The notes: generated from the sequence alone by a model not told the origin. Counted from the stretch's first letter, positions 1 through 8,574 are shown. The stretch: 22,585 bases of DNA from DTFZ01 sp050260375 (GCA_050260375.1 JBLNCA010000029.1:1-22585); one strand, 5' to 3'. Numbers and translations: made by a program.

Positions 1-115
1 CGGCTTCCTTCAGATTCCACCTCACGATGGACACCCTTGCCTTTGGCTAACGGTTGGTGCTATCAACCCCCGTAACGGACTTTCACCGTCAAGGTCGCGC
101 GCATGCCGCGCGCAC
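1..115 (-). mobile_element. Group II intron, 5' end (partial, runs off left edge)
   Basis: Read on the minus strand from 115, the sequence begins GTGCG, the group II 5' splice-site consensus, followed at once by a self-complementary GCGCGCGGCATGCGCGCGAC hairpin. The GGTGAAAGTCC segment and the distal GTGAGGTGGAATCTGAAGGAAGC segment are stretches I recognise from domain I of bacterial group II introns. The intron-encoded reverse transcriptase/maturase and the 3' end would lie outside the window. The boundary falls a few bases past the U-tract of the dnaN terminator, which is the target habit of bacterial class C introns. The class assignment is an inference; the intron call rests on recalled sequence similarity and the GTGCG boundary. 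Confidence 0.75.
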
Positions 116-122
116 ATGACAA

Positions 123-150
123 TAAAAAACGGCCGCATTGCAGCCGCGTT
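123..150 (-). terminator. Rho-independent terminator of dnaA-dnaN
   Basis: On the minus strand a CGGCUGC / GCGGCCG stem (one U-G wobble) closes an AAU loop and is followed by six U residues. It lies 12 bases behind the dnaN stop codon. The group II intron begins about 14 bases after the stem. Confidence 0.85.
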
Positions 151-161
151 TTTTTGTGTTC

Positions 162-1265
162 TTAATTGTTGCTCGTTTTTACAGGCAGCACGAGGTACAA
201 AAAGCTGTCGCCCTGCAAAGGATGTATCATGCACGGGCTTATATTTGTGTTCATATCAAGCACAATTTCTTCGTCGTTTACCTCTTTTAATACGTCCAGC
301 AAATACCGCGAGTTGAACGATATGTCGAGGCTCTTGCCTGTAAGAGTAATGTCCACCTCTTCGCGCGCCTTGCCTATCTCGGAATCCGACGTTATCGTCA
401 TCAGCGACCCCTCCATCGAGAGGTTGACAAGGTTGGTTTTCGACTGCCTTGCGAGTATGCTCGCGCGCTCGAGGCTGTTTAAGAAGCTAAGCGTGTTTAT
501 AATTACCCTCGTGGTGTGCTCGGTAGGCAGTATGTTTTTATATTTGACATAGTCGCCCTGCAATACTCTCGTCGCTATTTCTATATCGCCGCAGACGACA
601 GTAACAAGGCTCTCTCCCGCGTAAATTCTTACCGTCTCCTCTTCCTCGGGCAGTATACGCGCTATCTCGCGCATGGACCTTGAGGGCACTACGACTTCGC
701 CCGAGTCCGTACCCGACTGTATTCTTTCCTGCCTTATCGCAAGCCGGTATCCGTCGAGCGCAACCATTCTCAGCTTTTCGCTCTCGAATTCAAGCAGTAT
801 TCCAGTTAATATCGGCTTATCTTCGCTCACCGACGTTGCAAACACAGTCTGGTCTATCATCGATACTATCTGGTTGGAAAACGCCGTAATACCCTTTGTC
901 CTGTCGCAGGCCGGAAAAGCGGGGTAGGAGGACGGGTCCATATAGCACAGCGTCGTCGTGGAATGGCCGCACTGCATTATCATGTTGTTGCCTTCCGTGT
1001 ACATAGATATTTCGCAGTCTTCAAACTTTGCGAGTATCTCGGCAAGCAGCCTTGCGGGCAGCACTATTTCTCCCGGCTCAAGCACGGTCGCCTCCATCGA
1101 ACATTTTATCGAAAGCGTGCCGTCGCTGCCAAACATCGTTATCCTTTTATCTTCGGCTTTTATATATACGCCTTCCAGCACATATACGGGAGACTTGGGC
1201 GCTACGGCCTTTGTCACTATATTTACGCTTTTCTGAAGTTCGTTCTTTTCACAGACCAGTTTCAT
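162..1265 (-). CDS. dnaN: DNA polymerase III beta sliding clamp
   Basis: Encodes the ring-shaped processivity clamp that tethers the replicative polymerase to DNA. The 367-residue product has the usual length for the family. It begins MKLVCEKNELQKSVNIV, continues into a typical first clamp domain (KSPVYVLEGVYI, then FGSDGTLSI), has the second-domain RMVALDGYRLA segment, and ends in the clamp-type ILPVKTSN-like tail. An in-frame upstream extension of 16 codons is possible, but the ATG at 1265 has an AAGGAGA ribosome-binding site about seven bases ahead and matches the family N-terminus. It follows dnaA on the same strand after a 244-base gap holding an origin element, and ends in a strong terminator. 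Identification is by sequence recognition and by the dnaA-dnaN gene order. Confidence 0.96.
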   Translation of the reverse strand: MKLVCEKNELQKSVNIVTKAVAPKSPVYVLEGVYIKAEDKRITMFGSDGTLSIKCSMEATVLEPGEIVLPARLLAEILAKFEDCEISMYTEGNNMIMQCGHSTTTLCYMDPSSYPAFPACDRTKGITAFSNQIVSMIDQTVFATSVSEDKPILTGILLEFESEKLRMVALDGYRLAIRQERIQSGTDSGEVVVPSRSMREIARILPEEEETVRIYAGESLVTVVCGDIEIATRVLQGDYVKYKNILPTEHTTRVIINTLSFLNSLERASILARQSKTNLVNLSMEGSLMTITSDSEIGKAREEVDITLTGKSLDISFNSRYLLDVLKEVNDEEIVLDMNTNISPCMIHPLQGDSFLYLVLPVKTSNN

Positions 1266-1325
1266 TCCATTCTCCTTGAAAGTAAGTTCGTTAACGCAAA
1301 ATTTATTTTGCACTAGTTAATTAAG

Positions 1326-1346
1326 TAGTAACAGTAATAGTAGTAA
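1326..1346 (+). other. DnaA-trio-like run (candidate origin unwinding element)
   Basis: Seven consecutive triplets read TAG TAA CAG TAA TAG TAG TAA on the plus strand between dnaA and dnaN. DnaA trios in the Bacillus subtilis origin are repeats of 3'-(G/A)AT-5' (5'-TA(G/A)-3') lying between DnaA boxes and dnaN, where DnaA filaments engage a single strand. Polarity and location agree: a weak box-like TTGTCCATG (minus strand, 1356-1364, three mismatches to TTATCCACA) lies on the dnaA side, and AT-rich sequence follows toward dnaN. The triplet run is seen directly; the function is inferred from the model organism. Confidence 0.6.
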
Positions 1347-1420
1347 TGTACATAGCATGGACAACCCTTTTAAGCCGCATTGTTAAAGATCTTTCTTTGA
1401 TTTCCGCCGCGCCTGATATT

Positions 1421-1457
1421 TGCACGCGCGGTGCATGATGCTTTAAATGCGCGTGCA
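1421..1457. repeat. GC-rich inverted repeat between dnaA and dnaN
   Basis: Perfect 9-bp arms TGCACGCGC (1421-1429) and GCGCGTGCA (1449-1457) flank a 19-base centre. No U-run follows on either strand, so it is not a standard terminator. It sits between the dnaA stop and the triplet run, the position of the boxes and GC-rich segment in model origins. Whether it acts as DNA, as an mRNA hairpin or as a protein site cannot be told. Confidence 0.6.
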
Positions 1458-1509
1458 TTACTTACTTTGGCTTAAATTTTTTAATCCACCTTTGTAAACA
1501 GCCTGTCCA

Positions 1510-2868
1510 CTATTCGCGCAGCTTTGCGATAAAGTCATCCACAAGCGTCCTTACTTCAATATTTTTCTTAAGCTCTTTTTCAATCTTGTCGTACGCGTGC
1601 TTTACCGTCGTATGGTCGCTCTTGCCGTACATCTCGGCTATGGCCTTGTACGACATGTCCATCAGCTTGCGGGTAAGATACATGGCTATCTGCCGCGGGT
1701 AAGCTATGTTCTGATTCTTCTTGCTGCTCGTTATCTCGTCTTCGGATATTTCGTAATACTCGCACACCAGCTGTAGTATCTGCTTTGCCGTAATCTTCTT
1801 GGTAGTCGTAGTGGTCAGAAAATCGCGTATCGCTATTTCCGCTTCAACAAGGTTGGGCGTCCTGCCGTTCAATACGGTATAGGCTATTATCTTGTTAAGC
1901 GCGCCTTCAAGCGAGCGTATATTCGAGGACACCTTCGTCGCAATAAGGTCGAGTATTTCGTGGCTTATTTCATACTTAAAACCGTCGCGTACGGCATAAT
2001 CCTTTGCTTTTTTAATCAGTATCGCAAGCTTCGTTTCGTAGTTTGGCGGCTGTATGTCGGCTATAAGCCCGCCCTCAAACCGCGACTGAAGACGCTCTTC
2101 CAACAGCGGTATTTCTTTCGGCGGCTTGTCGGACGAGAGTATTATCTGCTTGTTGTTCTCATGCAGGTCGTTGAAAGTATGGAAAAATTCCTCCTGCGTG
2201 CTCTCCTTGCCCGCTATGAACTGTATGTCGTCAATAAGCAGCACGTCAGCTTTTCTGTACCGCCTGCGGAACTCTTCGGTCTTTGATGTTCTTATCGCAT
2301 GTATCAGGTCGTTTAAAAACGGCTCGCTCTTTACGAACATCACCGTGTAGCCGTCTTTGTTTTCGGAAATATAGTTTGCTATTGCCTGCATCAAGTGCGT
2401 TTTGCCAAGTCCCGTCTTGCCGTATATAAAAAGCGGATTGTACGTTCGCCCGGGGTTTTCCGCGACCGCCACGGCCGCCGCGTGCGCAAACTCATTTGAC
2501 GAGCCTACTACAAACGTGTCGAAAGTGTATGCGGGATTGAGCGTAGTTTTTACCGACGAAGAATCGCTTAAAGACTGCTGTTGCTTTATTTTCGCCGCTT
2601 CTTCGCTGTCGAGAAACACGACGCTGATGTTTTCAACGTCGAGCCCCAGTGACTGCATCGCTATGTCCATCGCGTGTATTATTATGTTGCGGTAGCTCTT
2701 TTCGACGAGCTCTTTATGTATCGGATTGAGCGTTTGAAAGTAGTAGATTCCGTCGGATTTCTTCACCGGAGAAAGTGTTTTTATCCACGTGTCGTACCTC
2801 ACGCTGACCAGGTCTTGCTTCAGTATTTCTAAAGCTTTTTCCCAAAGTATTAAAAATGTATCCACCAA
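1510..2868 (-). CDS. dnaA: Chromosomal replication initiator DnaA
   Basis: ATP-dependent initiator that binds DnaA boxes and opens the origin. The 452-residue product has normal family length. It shows an N-terminal helicase-loading domain (about 1-85), a short variable linker, the AAA+ core with Walker A GKTGLGKTH near residue 150 and Walker B VLLIDDIQF near 209-217, and the C-terminal box-binding signature SDHTTVKHAY at 417-426. The first codon is either TTG (2866-2868) or the adjacent GTG (2863-2865); both lie behind a GAGGTG ribosome-binding site with workable spacing, so the start is uncertain by one codon. A TTGTTA-17-TAGAAT promoter and a dyad of box-like sequences lie upstream, which would fit autoregulation. 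The gene is followed on the same strand by dnaN. Confidence 0.97.
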   Translation of the reverse strand: MVDTFLILWEKALEILKQDLVSVRYDTWIKTLSPVKKSDGIYYFQTLNPIHKELVEKSYRNIIIHAMDIAMQSLGLDVENISVVFLDSEEAAKIKQQQSLSDSSSVKTTLNPAYTFDTFVVGSSNEFAHAAAVAVAENPGRTYNPLFIYGKTGLGKTHLMQAIANYISENKDGYTVMFVKSEPFLNDLIHAIRTSKTEEFRRRYRKADVLLIDDIQFIAGKESTQEEFFHTFNDLHENNKQIILSSDKPPKEIPLLEERLQSRFEGGLIADIQPPNYETKLAILIKKAKDYAVRDGFKYEISHEILDLIATKVSSNIRSLEGALNKIIAYTVLNGRTPNLVEAEIAIRDFLTTTTTKKITAKQILQLVCEYYEISEDEITSSKKNQNIAYPRQIAMYLTRKLMDMSYKAIAEMYGKSDHTTVKHAYDKIEKELKKNIEVRTLVDDFIAKLRE

Positions 2869-3331
2869 AAAAGCACCTCAGAAATATTTAGCGGAAAATA
2901 TGCTGTTGCTGTAAAATGTGAAAAGCGAAAGAATTGCCGTTTTAGCTTTCTTTAAAGCACGTTCTTCCGCTGTTTCCGCGAAGCTATCCGGACACGGATA
3001 AACATATCACCCCTAACTTCGTATATTCTATCACAATAATTCTGCCCTAACAATAGCATCAACGCCACAAACTTTATCCGCAGCGGTTAATTTTTTATTG
3101 GTATCGCGCTTTCCACATCATCCAAATCCACACGTTGTCCACAAGAAAATTGATGATATTTATACCGGCAAGGCTAATATTTACTCATGCTTTTAGCCGC
3201 GCGAGTTTGCGTGCAAACTTTAAACGATTACACTAATGTGTATATTTTGTGGATTAAAAAATTTAAAAAGTGGGTTTATTAATTGAAGTTTTTTTGAATC
3301 AAAAATAATTTTAAAGGTAAGAATGCAATTT
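2869..3331. other. Origin region, dnaA-proximal DnaA-box group
   Basis: Gene-free stretch upstream of dnaA. Box-like sequences against TTATNCACA: TTATCCGCA 3074-3082, CTTTCCACA 3109-3117, AAATCCACA 3124-3132, TTGTCCACA 3135-3143, and the opposite-strand TGTGGATTA 3248-3256. All carry one or two mismatches. Near dnaA, TATCCG-gaca-CGGATA (2985-3000) is a dyad made of two weak boxes. The right half (about 3240-3340) is very AT-rich. Together this resembles the upstream box cluster (incB-type) of the B. subtilis origin. No protein-coding gene is apparent. Confidence 0.7.
3025..3053 (-). promoter_or_regulatory. Candidate dnaA promoter
   Basis: On the minus strand TTGTTA (3053-3048), a 17-base spacer and TAGAAT (3030-3025) form a good sigma-A-type promoter. 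It reads toward dnaA with an untranslated leader of roughly 150 bases that contains the TATCCG...CGGATA dyad. Confidence 0.6.
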
Positions 3332-4531
3332 TTAATTAAAGCTTACCCTTCTTGCCAGCATGAAATTCCTGTCGTAATATCCTTCGAGCGAGCTTATCTT
3401 GACTTTGCCGTCGCTCGAGCTCGCATTGATGAACTTGCCGTCGCTCAAATATATGCCGGTGTGGGAAATACGTTCGCTGCCGTCGGACTTGAAGAATAAA
3501 AGGTCCCCCGGCTGCAGCGCCTTTTTATTCGATATCTTTATCCAGCTGTCCACTCCGGAAAAGCCGCTCGCGCTGAGCCTTGCCGTAGATACTCCCATAT
3601 ACTTGAGCACGTAATACACAAGCCCCGAGCAGTCGAAAGCCGTTGGGCCTTCCGAGGAGTAAGAATACTTTTTGCCGAGCTGCTGTTTTGCAAAATCCAG
3701 CATCCTGTTTACGGATTCTTCAGACTTTTCGGTTGAATGTTTGCCCGCCACCCTGTCCTTGCCGTCCCATGGCGCGGCGGAGCTTGAAAAGAGAAGCGAC
3801 CGGGTGTTCTTGCCCGCCTTGGCGTCCACGGCAATGCCGCTCTGCGCCTGAAATTCCATTAACGCCTCTTCCGTTACCGGCCCGAAATATCCCGTTATGC
3901 TGCCGAAAGTGTAATACCCAAGCTCCGAAAGCCGCTTCTGCAGCGCCGAAACGTCGTCGCCCTTATCGCCCGGGTATATGCAGAAGTATTTTGCGTCCTG
4001 CGAGAAAAGAAGCGAGCAGGTCTTTTTGTCCGCTACGCCCGTCTTGTTAAGGCCGTTCGTGCGCTGGAACCGCGCGATCGCTTGCTCGGTAACCGGCCCG
4101 TAAAATCCCGTTATGCTCGGATATTCGTAATATTCGAGTTCTTTAAGGCGCTGCTGTATTTTTGCCACTTCGTCGCCTCTGTCGCCAGGTCCCAGCTCGC
4201 TTGGGCTTTGCGTGACAAACCTGTCGGACGGCAGCGAAAAGCCTTTGCCCATCAGTGAAGACAATGTTTCGGGGCCAGCCTTGCCGTCGACCGTGAGGCC
4301 TTTGTCTCTTTGATAGTCCATTACGGCGCGCTGCGTAACCGTGCCAAAATAACCGGTCGCTTTGCCGGTCATATATCCAAGCTCCAGAAGCCGTTCCTGA
4401 AGCTGCTCAACATATTCGTCCTGATCGCCAAGTTTTAGTATCTCGTATCTATCGGTAGCTAACGCGCTGGCAGGAAAAAGAATCAGCGCAACGAGAATCG
4501 ACAGAAAGCACGTTACCAGCCTTTTGCTCAT
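3332..4531 (-). CDS. Secreted NlpC/P60 peptidoglycan hydrolase with three PG-binding domains
   Basis: Predicted extracellular cell-wall hydrolase of 399 residues. Residues 1-25 form a signal peptide (basic MSKR start, hydrophobic core, ASALA cleavage region). Three PG_binding_1 repeats follow (about 33-95, 113-177 and 185-248), each with the LQ.RL.ELGY...G.FG..T..A...FQ pattern and a G/D-rich opening. The C-terminal NlpC/P60 domain (about 272-398) has the catalytic cysteine at 301 (FDCSGLVYY), a histidine at 357 (SHTGIYL) and a polar residue at Asn369 (FINAS), consistent with a Cys-His-polar triad. Such enzymes usually cleave D-Glu-DAP or related stem-peptide bonds; the exact bond is not visible. 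It sits alone between two DnaA-box groups, where many Firmicutes carry rpmH. ATG 4531 follows a weak AAAGGGG site. Confidence 0.92.
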   Translation of the reverse strand: MSKRLVTCFLSILVALILFPASALATDRYEILKLGDQDEYVEQLQERLLELGYMTGKATGYFGTVTQRAVMDYQRDKGLTVDGKAGPETLSSLMGKGFSLPSDRFVTQSPSELGPGDRGDEVAKIQQRLKELEYYEYPSITGFYGPVTEQAIARFQRTNGLNKTGVADKKTCSLLFSQDAKYFCIYPGDKGDDVSALQKRLSELGYYTFGSITGYFGPVTEEALMEFQAQSGIAVDAKAGKNTRSLLFSSSAAPWDGKDRVAGKHSTEKSEESVNRMLDFAKQQLGKKYSYSSEGPTAFDCSGLVYYVLKYMGVSTARLSASGFSGVDSWIKISNKKALQPGDLLFFKSDGSERISHTGIYLSDGKFINASSSDGKVKISSLEGYYDRNFMLARRVSFN

Positions 4532-4558
4532 AGCAGCCCCTTTTTACAGTATGGTTCA

Positions 4559-4588
4559 AGTATAAACCTTACTTTGGCATGTTATCAA
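4559..4588 (-). promoter_or_regulatory. Candidate promoter for the NlpC/P60 gene
   Basis: On the minus strand TTGATA (4588-4583), an 18-base spacer and TATACT (4564-4559) lie about 30 bases ahead of the start codon. Confidence 0.55.
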
Positions 4589-4604
4589 TTAGTATACATA
4601 CCCG

Positions 4605-4715
4605 AAAAGCGCCGAAATGAATAATCTGTTTAGTTTATTACGGAAATATTAAATAAATATTAATATTTATAGGTTTATGTCCGTTTTTCTTGATTTTTCG
4701 TTAGTGTTGCGTACA
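4605..4715. other. AT-rich tract in the origin region
   Basis: A strongly AT-rich stretch with AAATATTAAATAAATATTAA around 4645-4665. It lies beside the distal DnaA-box group and could be a second easily melted segment. It has no triplet run like the one at 1326 and no gene. Confidence 0.35.
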
Positions 4716-4732
4716 AAAAACATAAAAACAAT

Positions 4733-4794
4733 GGCCGGCTGTTTTAGCCCTTATAAAGCTTAAATTACCATATGAGTTGAGTTGGCAGCCGGCC
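4733..4794. repeat. Inverted repeat between pdp and the NlpC/P60 gene
   Basis: Exact 9-bp arms GGCCGGCTG (4733-4741) and CAGCCGGCC (4786-4794) enclose a 44-base centre. T-rich stretches lie outside both arms, so it could be a long-loop terminator for pdp on the minus strand. It could instead be an origin-associated dyad, given the DnaA boxes 40 bases away. Confidence 0.55.
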
Positions 4795-4831
4795 GTGCGT
4801 TTTTTTGGCGAAAAATAGGGTATTATGGCGG

Positions 4832-4883
4832 TTATGCACGTTCAAACGCAATGTTATCCACTAAACTGTCCACGTTATCCACA
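4832..4883 (+). other. Distal DnaA-box cluster with ~21-22 bp spacing
   Basis: TTATGCACG (4832-4840), TTATCCACT (4854-4862) and the perfect consensus TTATCCACA (4875-4883) lie on the same strand 22 and 21 bp apart, two helical turns, so all face the same side of the helix. A weaker CTGTCCACG sits at 4866-4874. This is the best box cluster in the window. It is separated from dnaA by the NlpC/P60 gene, analogous to the incA cluster of B. subtilis, which is separated from dnaA by rpmH. Confidence 0.8.
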
Positions 4884-4900
4884 AAACATGCCCCCCTGAA

Positions 4901-6199
4901 TCATATTATTTGCTCATATATAAGCACAGGTCTAGCCGCCGAGTCCGCTATCGTTAGACAATTGGATATATTCAGCTTTGCCTGCTCGAGCTTATCTTTG
5001 TCGTTTGCGTGTATCTCGCATAGCTCGTCGCCCTTGATTATGCAGTCGCCTATGCGCTTCTTCATTATAAACCCAACGGACAAATCAATGCTGTCGTCCT
5101 TTTTGATGCGTCCCGCGCCCAGCAGGCTGGCAGCTGTGCCTAAACCCCGGCAATCCACTTCGCTTAAATACCCGTATTTGCCGGCGTACACATGATCAAC
5201 AAGCGACGCGCGAGGCAGCAGCGATACGTTGTGCACCACTCCGGCGTTACCCCCTTGCGTGCTTATTATCTCGCCGAGCTTATCAAGCGCCTTGCCCGAC
5301 GATAGCGTGTCTTCAAGCATCTTTTGCGCAGCGCTTTCGTCTTTTGCAATACCTGAGAGCCTCAGCATGCCCGAAGCGAGCGCCATCGCTACCGTTAAAA
5401 GGTCGCCCTTGTATTTTCCCTGAAGTATCTCTATCGCTTCTTGGACTTCAAGGGCATTTCCCACGGCATTGCCGAGAGGCTGGCTCATATCGGTAATCAG
5501 CGCCGCGGTGTTTCTTCCCGATCGCTTTCCTATGGCGACCATCTTTTCGGCGAGCGCCTTTGAATCCTCAAAGCTGCCCATAAAGGCGCCGCTGCCCGTC
5601 TTGACGTCCAGCATTATTATGTTCGCGCCCGAAGCTATCTTCTTGCTCATTATGCTGCTCGCAATAAGAGGTATGCTCTCCACCGTAGCCGTTACGTCGC
5701 GCAGCGAATACAGCATCTTATCGGCGGGGCAGAGCTTCATTGTCTGTCCCATAACCGCCGCGCCCACCGAGTTTATCTGTTTTATAAACGCTTCCATAGT
5801 AAGCGATATGTTCATGCCGGGTATCGATTCAAGCTTATCCAGCGTACCGCCGGTATGCCCGAGCCCGCGACCCGACATCTTGGCGACTTTGAGTCCGCAC
5901 GCGGCGACGAGAGGAACAACGATAAGCGTAGTGGTATCCGCGACTCCGCCCGTGGAGTGCTTGTCCGCCACGGTTCCCAAAGAGGAGAGGTCCGCGGTAT
6001 CGCCCGAACGCGCCATCGCGTCGGTAAGATAAAACGTCTCCTCGTCGTCCATGCCGCGAAAATATACGGCCATCATGAATGCCGACGCCTGATAATCGGG
6101 AATATCGCCGCCTACATAACCGGATATAAAGAATTCTATCTCTTCGCGCGAGAGCCTGCCACCGCTGCGTTTTTTAAGTATAACGTCGTACATCCGCAT
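4901..6199 (-). CDS. pdp: Pyrimidine-nucleoside phosphorylase
   Basis: Phosphorolyses uridine, deoxyuridine and thymidine to base plus (deoxy)ribose-1-phosphate in nucleoside salvage. The 432-residue product follows the Bacillus Pdp pattern almost throughout: MRMYDVILKK start, IPDYQASAFMMAVYF, the phosphate-binding DKHSTGGV.DTTT segment, the family signature KMSGRGLGHTGGTLDKLE, then ALRDVTATVESIPLIASSIM and LDVKTGSGAFM. ATG 6199 was chosen over the longer GTG at 6208 because AGGAGG lies eight bases ahead of it and overlaps the GTG. An excellent promoter (TTGACG-17-TATATT) precedes it, divergent from dapF. Thymidine phosphorylase is homologous, but similarity to the Bacillus enzyme favours the broader pyrimidine specificity. 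Confidence 0.95.
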   Translation of the reverse strand: MRMYDVILKKRSGGRLSREEIEFFISGYVGGDIPDYQASAFMMAVYFRGMDDEETFYLTDAMARSGDTADLSSLGTVADKHSTGGVADTTTLIVVPLVAACGLKVAKMSGRGLGHTGGTLDKLESIPGMNISLTMEAFIKQINSVGAAVMGQTMKLCPADKMLYSLRDVTATVESIPLIASSIMSKKIASGANIIMLDVKTGSGAFMGSFEDSKALAEKMVAIGKRSGRNTAALITDMSQPLGNAVGNALEVQEAIEILQGKYKGDLLTVAMALASGMLRLSGIAKDESAAQKMLEDTLSSGKALDKLGEIISTQGGNAGVVHNVSLLPRASLVDHVYAGKYGYLSEVDCRGLGTAASLLGAGRIKKDDSIDLSVGFIMKKRIGDCIIKGDELCEIHANDKDKLEQAKLNISNCLTIADSAARPVLIYEQII

Positions 6200-6240
6200 G
6201 GAGCGCACCTCCTAAAAATTATATTTTTAGCCACAGCAGA

Positions 6241-6269
6241 AATATATACCACAAAGCGGCGCGCGTCAA
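6241..6269 (-). promoter_or_regulatory. pdp promoter
   Basis: On the minus strand TTGACG (6269-6264), a 17-base spacer and TATATT (6246-6241), 42 bases ahead of the pdp start. Confidence 0.75.
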
Positions 6270-6297
6270 ATAATACGCCAAAAAAACCCTGGGAAGG

Positions 6298-6326
6298 TTG
6301 CAGTTGCGCTGACGGGCAAGTATAAT
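6298..6326 (+). promoter_or_regulatory. dapF-cca promoter
   Basis: TTGCAG (6298-6303), a 17-base spacer and a perfect TATAAT (6321-6326), 30 bases ahead of the dapF ATG and back-to-back with the pdp promoter. Confidence 0.75.
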
Positions 6327-6355
6327 GGCAGTAGAAGAACGATTGGAGGATTGTT

Positions 6356-7176
<821 letters not shown>

Positions 7177-7180
<4 letters not shown>

Positions 7181-8574
7181 ATGGCCTGCCCGAAAGCGTA
7201 TTTAAGCTTTCAAATATATTTGCCGCCAACGGGTACAAGCTGTACCTCGTAGGCGGATACGTGAGAAATATGGTTCTTTCCCTTTCGGGAGGGGACTTCG
7301 ACGTGTGTTCGCGCGCGCTGCCCGAGGCGGCCGCGCTTTTTTTGCGCGCCGAAGGGTTTACCGTGATAGAAAAGGCGCCCGAGCTGGGTACGATAGAGGT
7401 GCATATAACGCAAGGAGGGAAGAAGTATGTATTCGAGCATACCACTTTTCGCAGGGATTTTTACCCGCCGGGCGGCGAGCACAGGCCGAAAAGCGTCGAG
7501 TTCACAAGCGATATGAGGGAGGACGCGGCGCGCCGCGATTTTACGGTGAACGCGCTTTACCTCGACTTAGAGACAGGGGAAACTGTGGACCCGACAGGGC
7601 GCGGGCTTGAGGATGCAAAGCAAAGGGTTATACGCGCCGCCGCCGAAGACCCTGATATAACGATACGCGACGACGGCTTAAGAATAATGCGTATGGCGCG
7701 TTTCGCCGCCGAGCTGGGGTTTTCGGTAAGCGAGGATCTGATGATGGCAGCCAAAGCAAGGGCGGGGCTTCTTGCCGATATATCCGCCGAGCGCAAGAGG
7801 GACGAGCTGAAAAGGATACTGCTTGCCGACGTTAAGTATGAAGCGCTTAAATATGAAGATGCTCCCGAAAAAGGCCTTCAGATACTGCGCGAAGCGGGCG
7901 CGATACCTTTTATATTGCCTCGGCTTTGGGAAGGAAACGGCGTCGCCCAGTCAGAAAAATATCATAAATACGACGTGCTGGGACACGGCATGCATGCGTG
8001 CGCGTGCGCGCCTGCCGTTTTAGAGCTGCGACTCGCCGCGTTGCTGCACGATATAGGAAAGCCCGCTGCGCTGCGCACGGGCGGCAATATGTACCGGCAC
8101 GAGATAATAGGCGAGACGCTGGCGGCAGAAGAGCTTGAGCGGCTGCGGTTTGAGAACAGCATAAAAGCAGTCGTGCCCCCGCTCGTACGAAACCATATGT
8201 TCGACCTTGAAGGCAGGGCAAAGCCAAAGGCTATACGCCGCCGCGCGATAATGTTGGGCAAAAGACTTTTCCCGCTGCTTATTGAACTGCGAAGGGCGGA
8301 CTTTTGGGGTTCTGGGCTGCACGAAGGGCCTGTTAAATCCGCCGACAGCTGGCAGAAAGAATATGAACGGATGATAGAAACGAATGTGCCGTGGAGCGTT
8401 AAGGAGCTCAATATTTCCGGCGGCGATATTATGGAGCTGTTAAATATACCGCCCTCGCCTGCCGTAGGCAAAATACTCGATATGTTGTGGCGCGAATGCG
8501 TCGCCCGCCCCGAATACAACACACCGCAAAAACTTAAAAGCCTTGCCCTTAAGCATTCCGACCTGTTACCGTAA
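7177..8574 (+). CDS. cca: CCA-adding tRNA nucleotidyltransferase / poly(A) polymerase family, HD-domain type
   Basis: Probable maturation or repair of the 3' CCA end of tRNAs. The 465-residue product shows the class II nucleotidyltransferase head: LVGGYVRN (residues 24-31), the metal-binding pair Asp40 and Asp42 in GGDFDV, RRDFTVNALYLD (119-130) and the template-forming IRDDGLRIMRMARFAAELGF (163-182). An HD phosphohydrolase domain follows with LHDIGKP around residue 290. The start is the ATG in the four-base overlap with dapF; a longer in-frame extension into dapF is possible but lies within that gene. The family includes A-adding and CC-adding relatives and poly(A) polymerases, which these motifs do not distinguish. 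Confidence 0.9.

Noticed and set aside
22..316. Short reading frames on both strands across the window start
   Set aside because: They overlap the group II intron and the dnaN terminator and have no ribosome-binding sites or protein-like composition.
5469..6325. Plus-strand frames over pdp (187 and 156 codons)
   Set aside because: Shadows of pdp, which has full-length similarity to the Bacillus enzyme.
7910..8522. Long antisense frames inside the CCA-adding enzyme gene (up to 186 codons)
   Set aside because: They are shadows of a well-supported gene with moderate GC; no start signals or recognisable domains.
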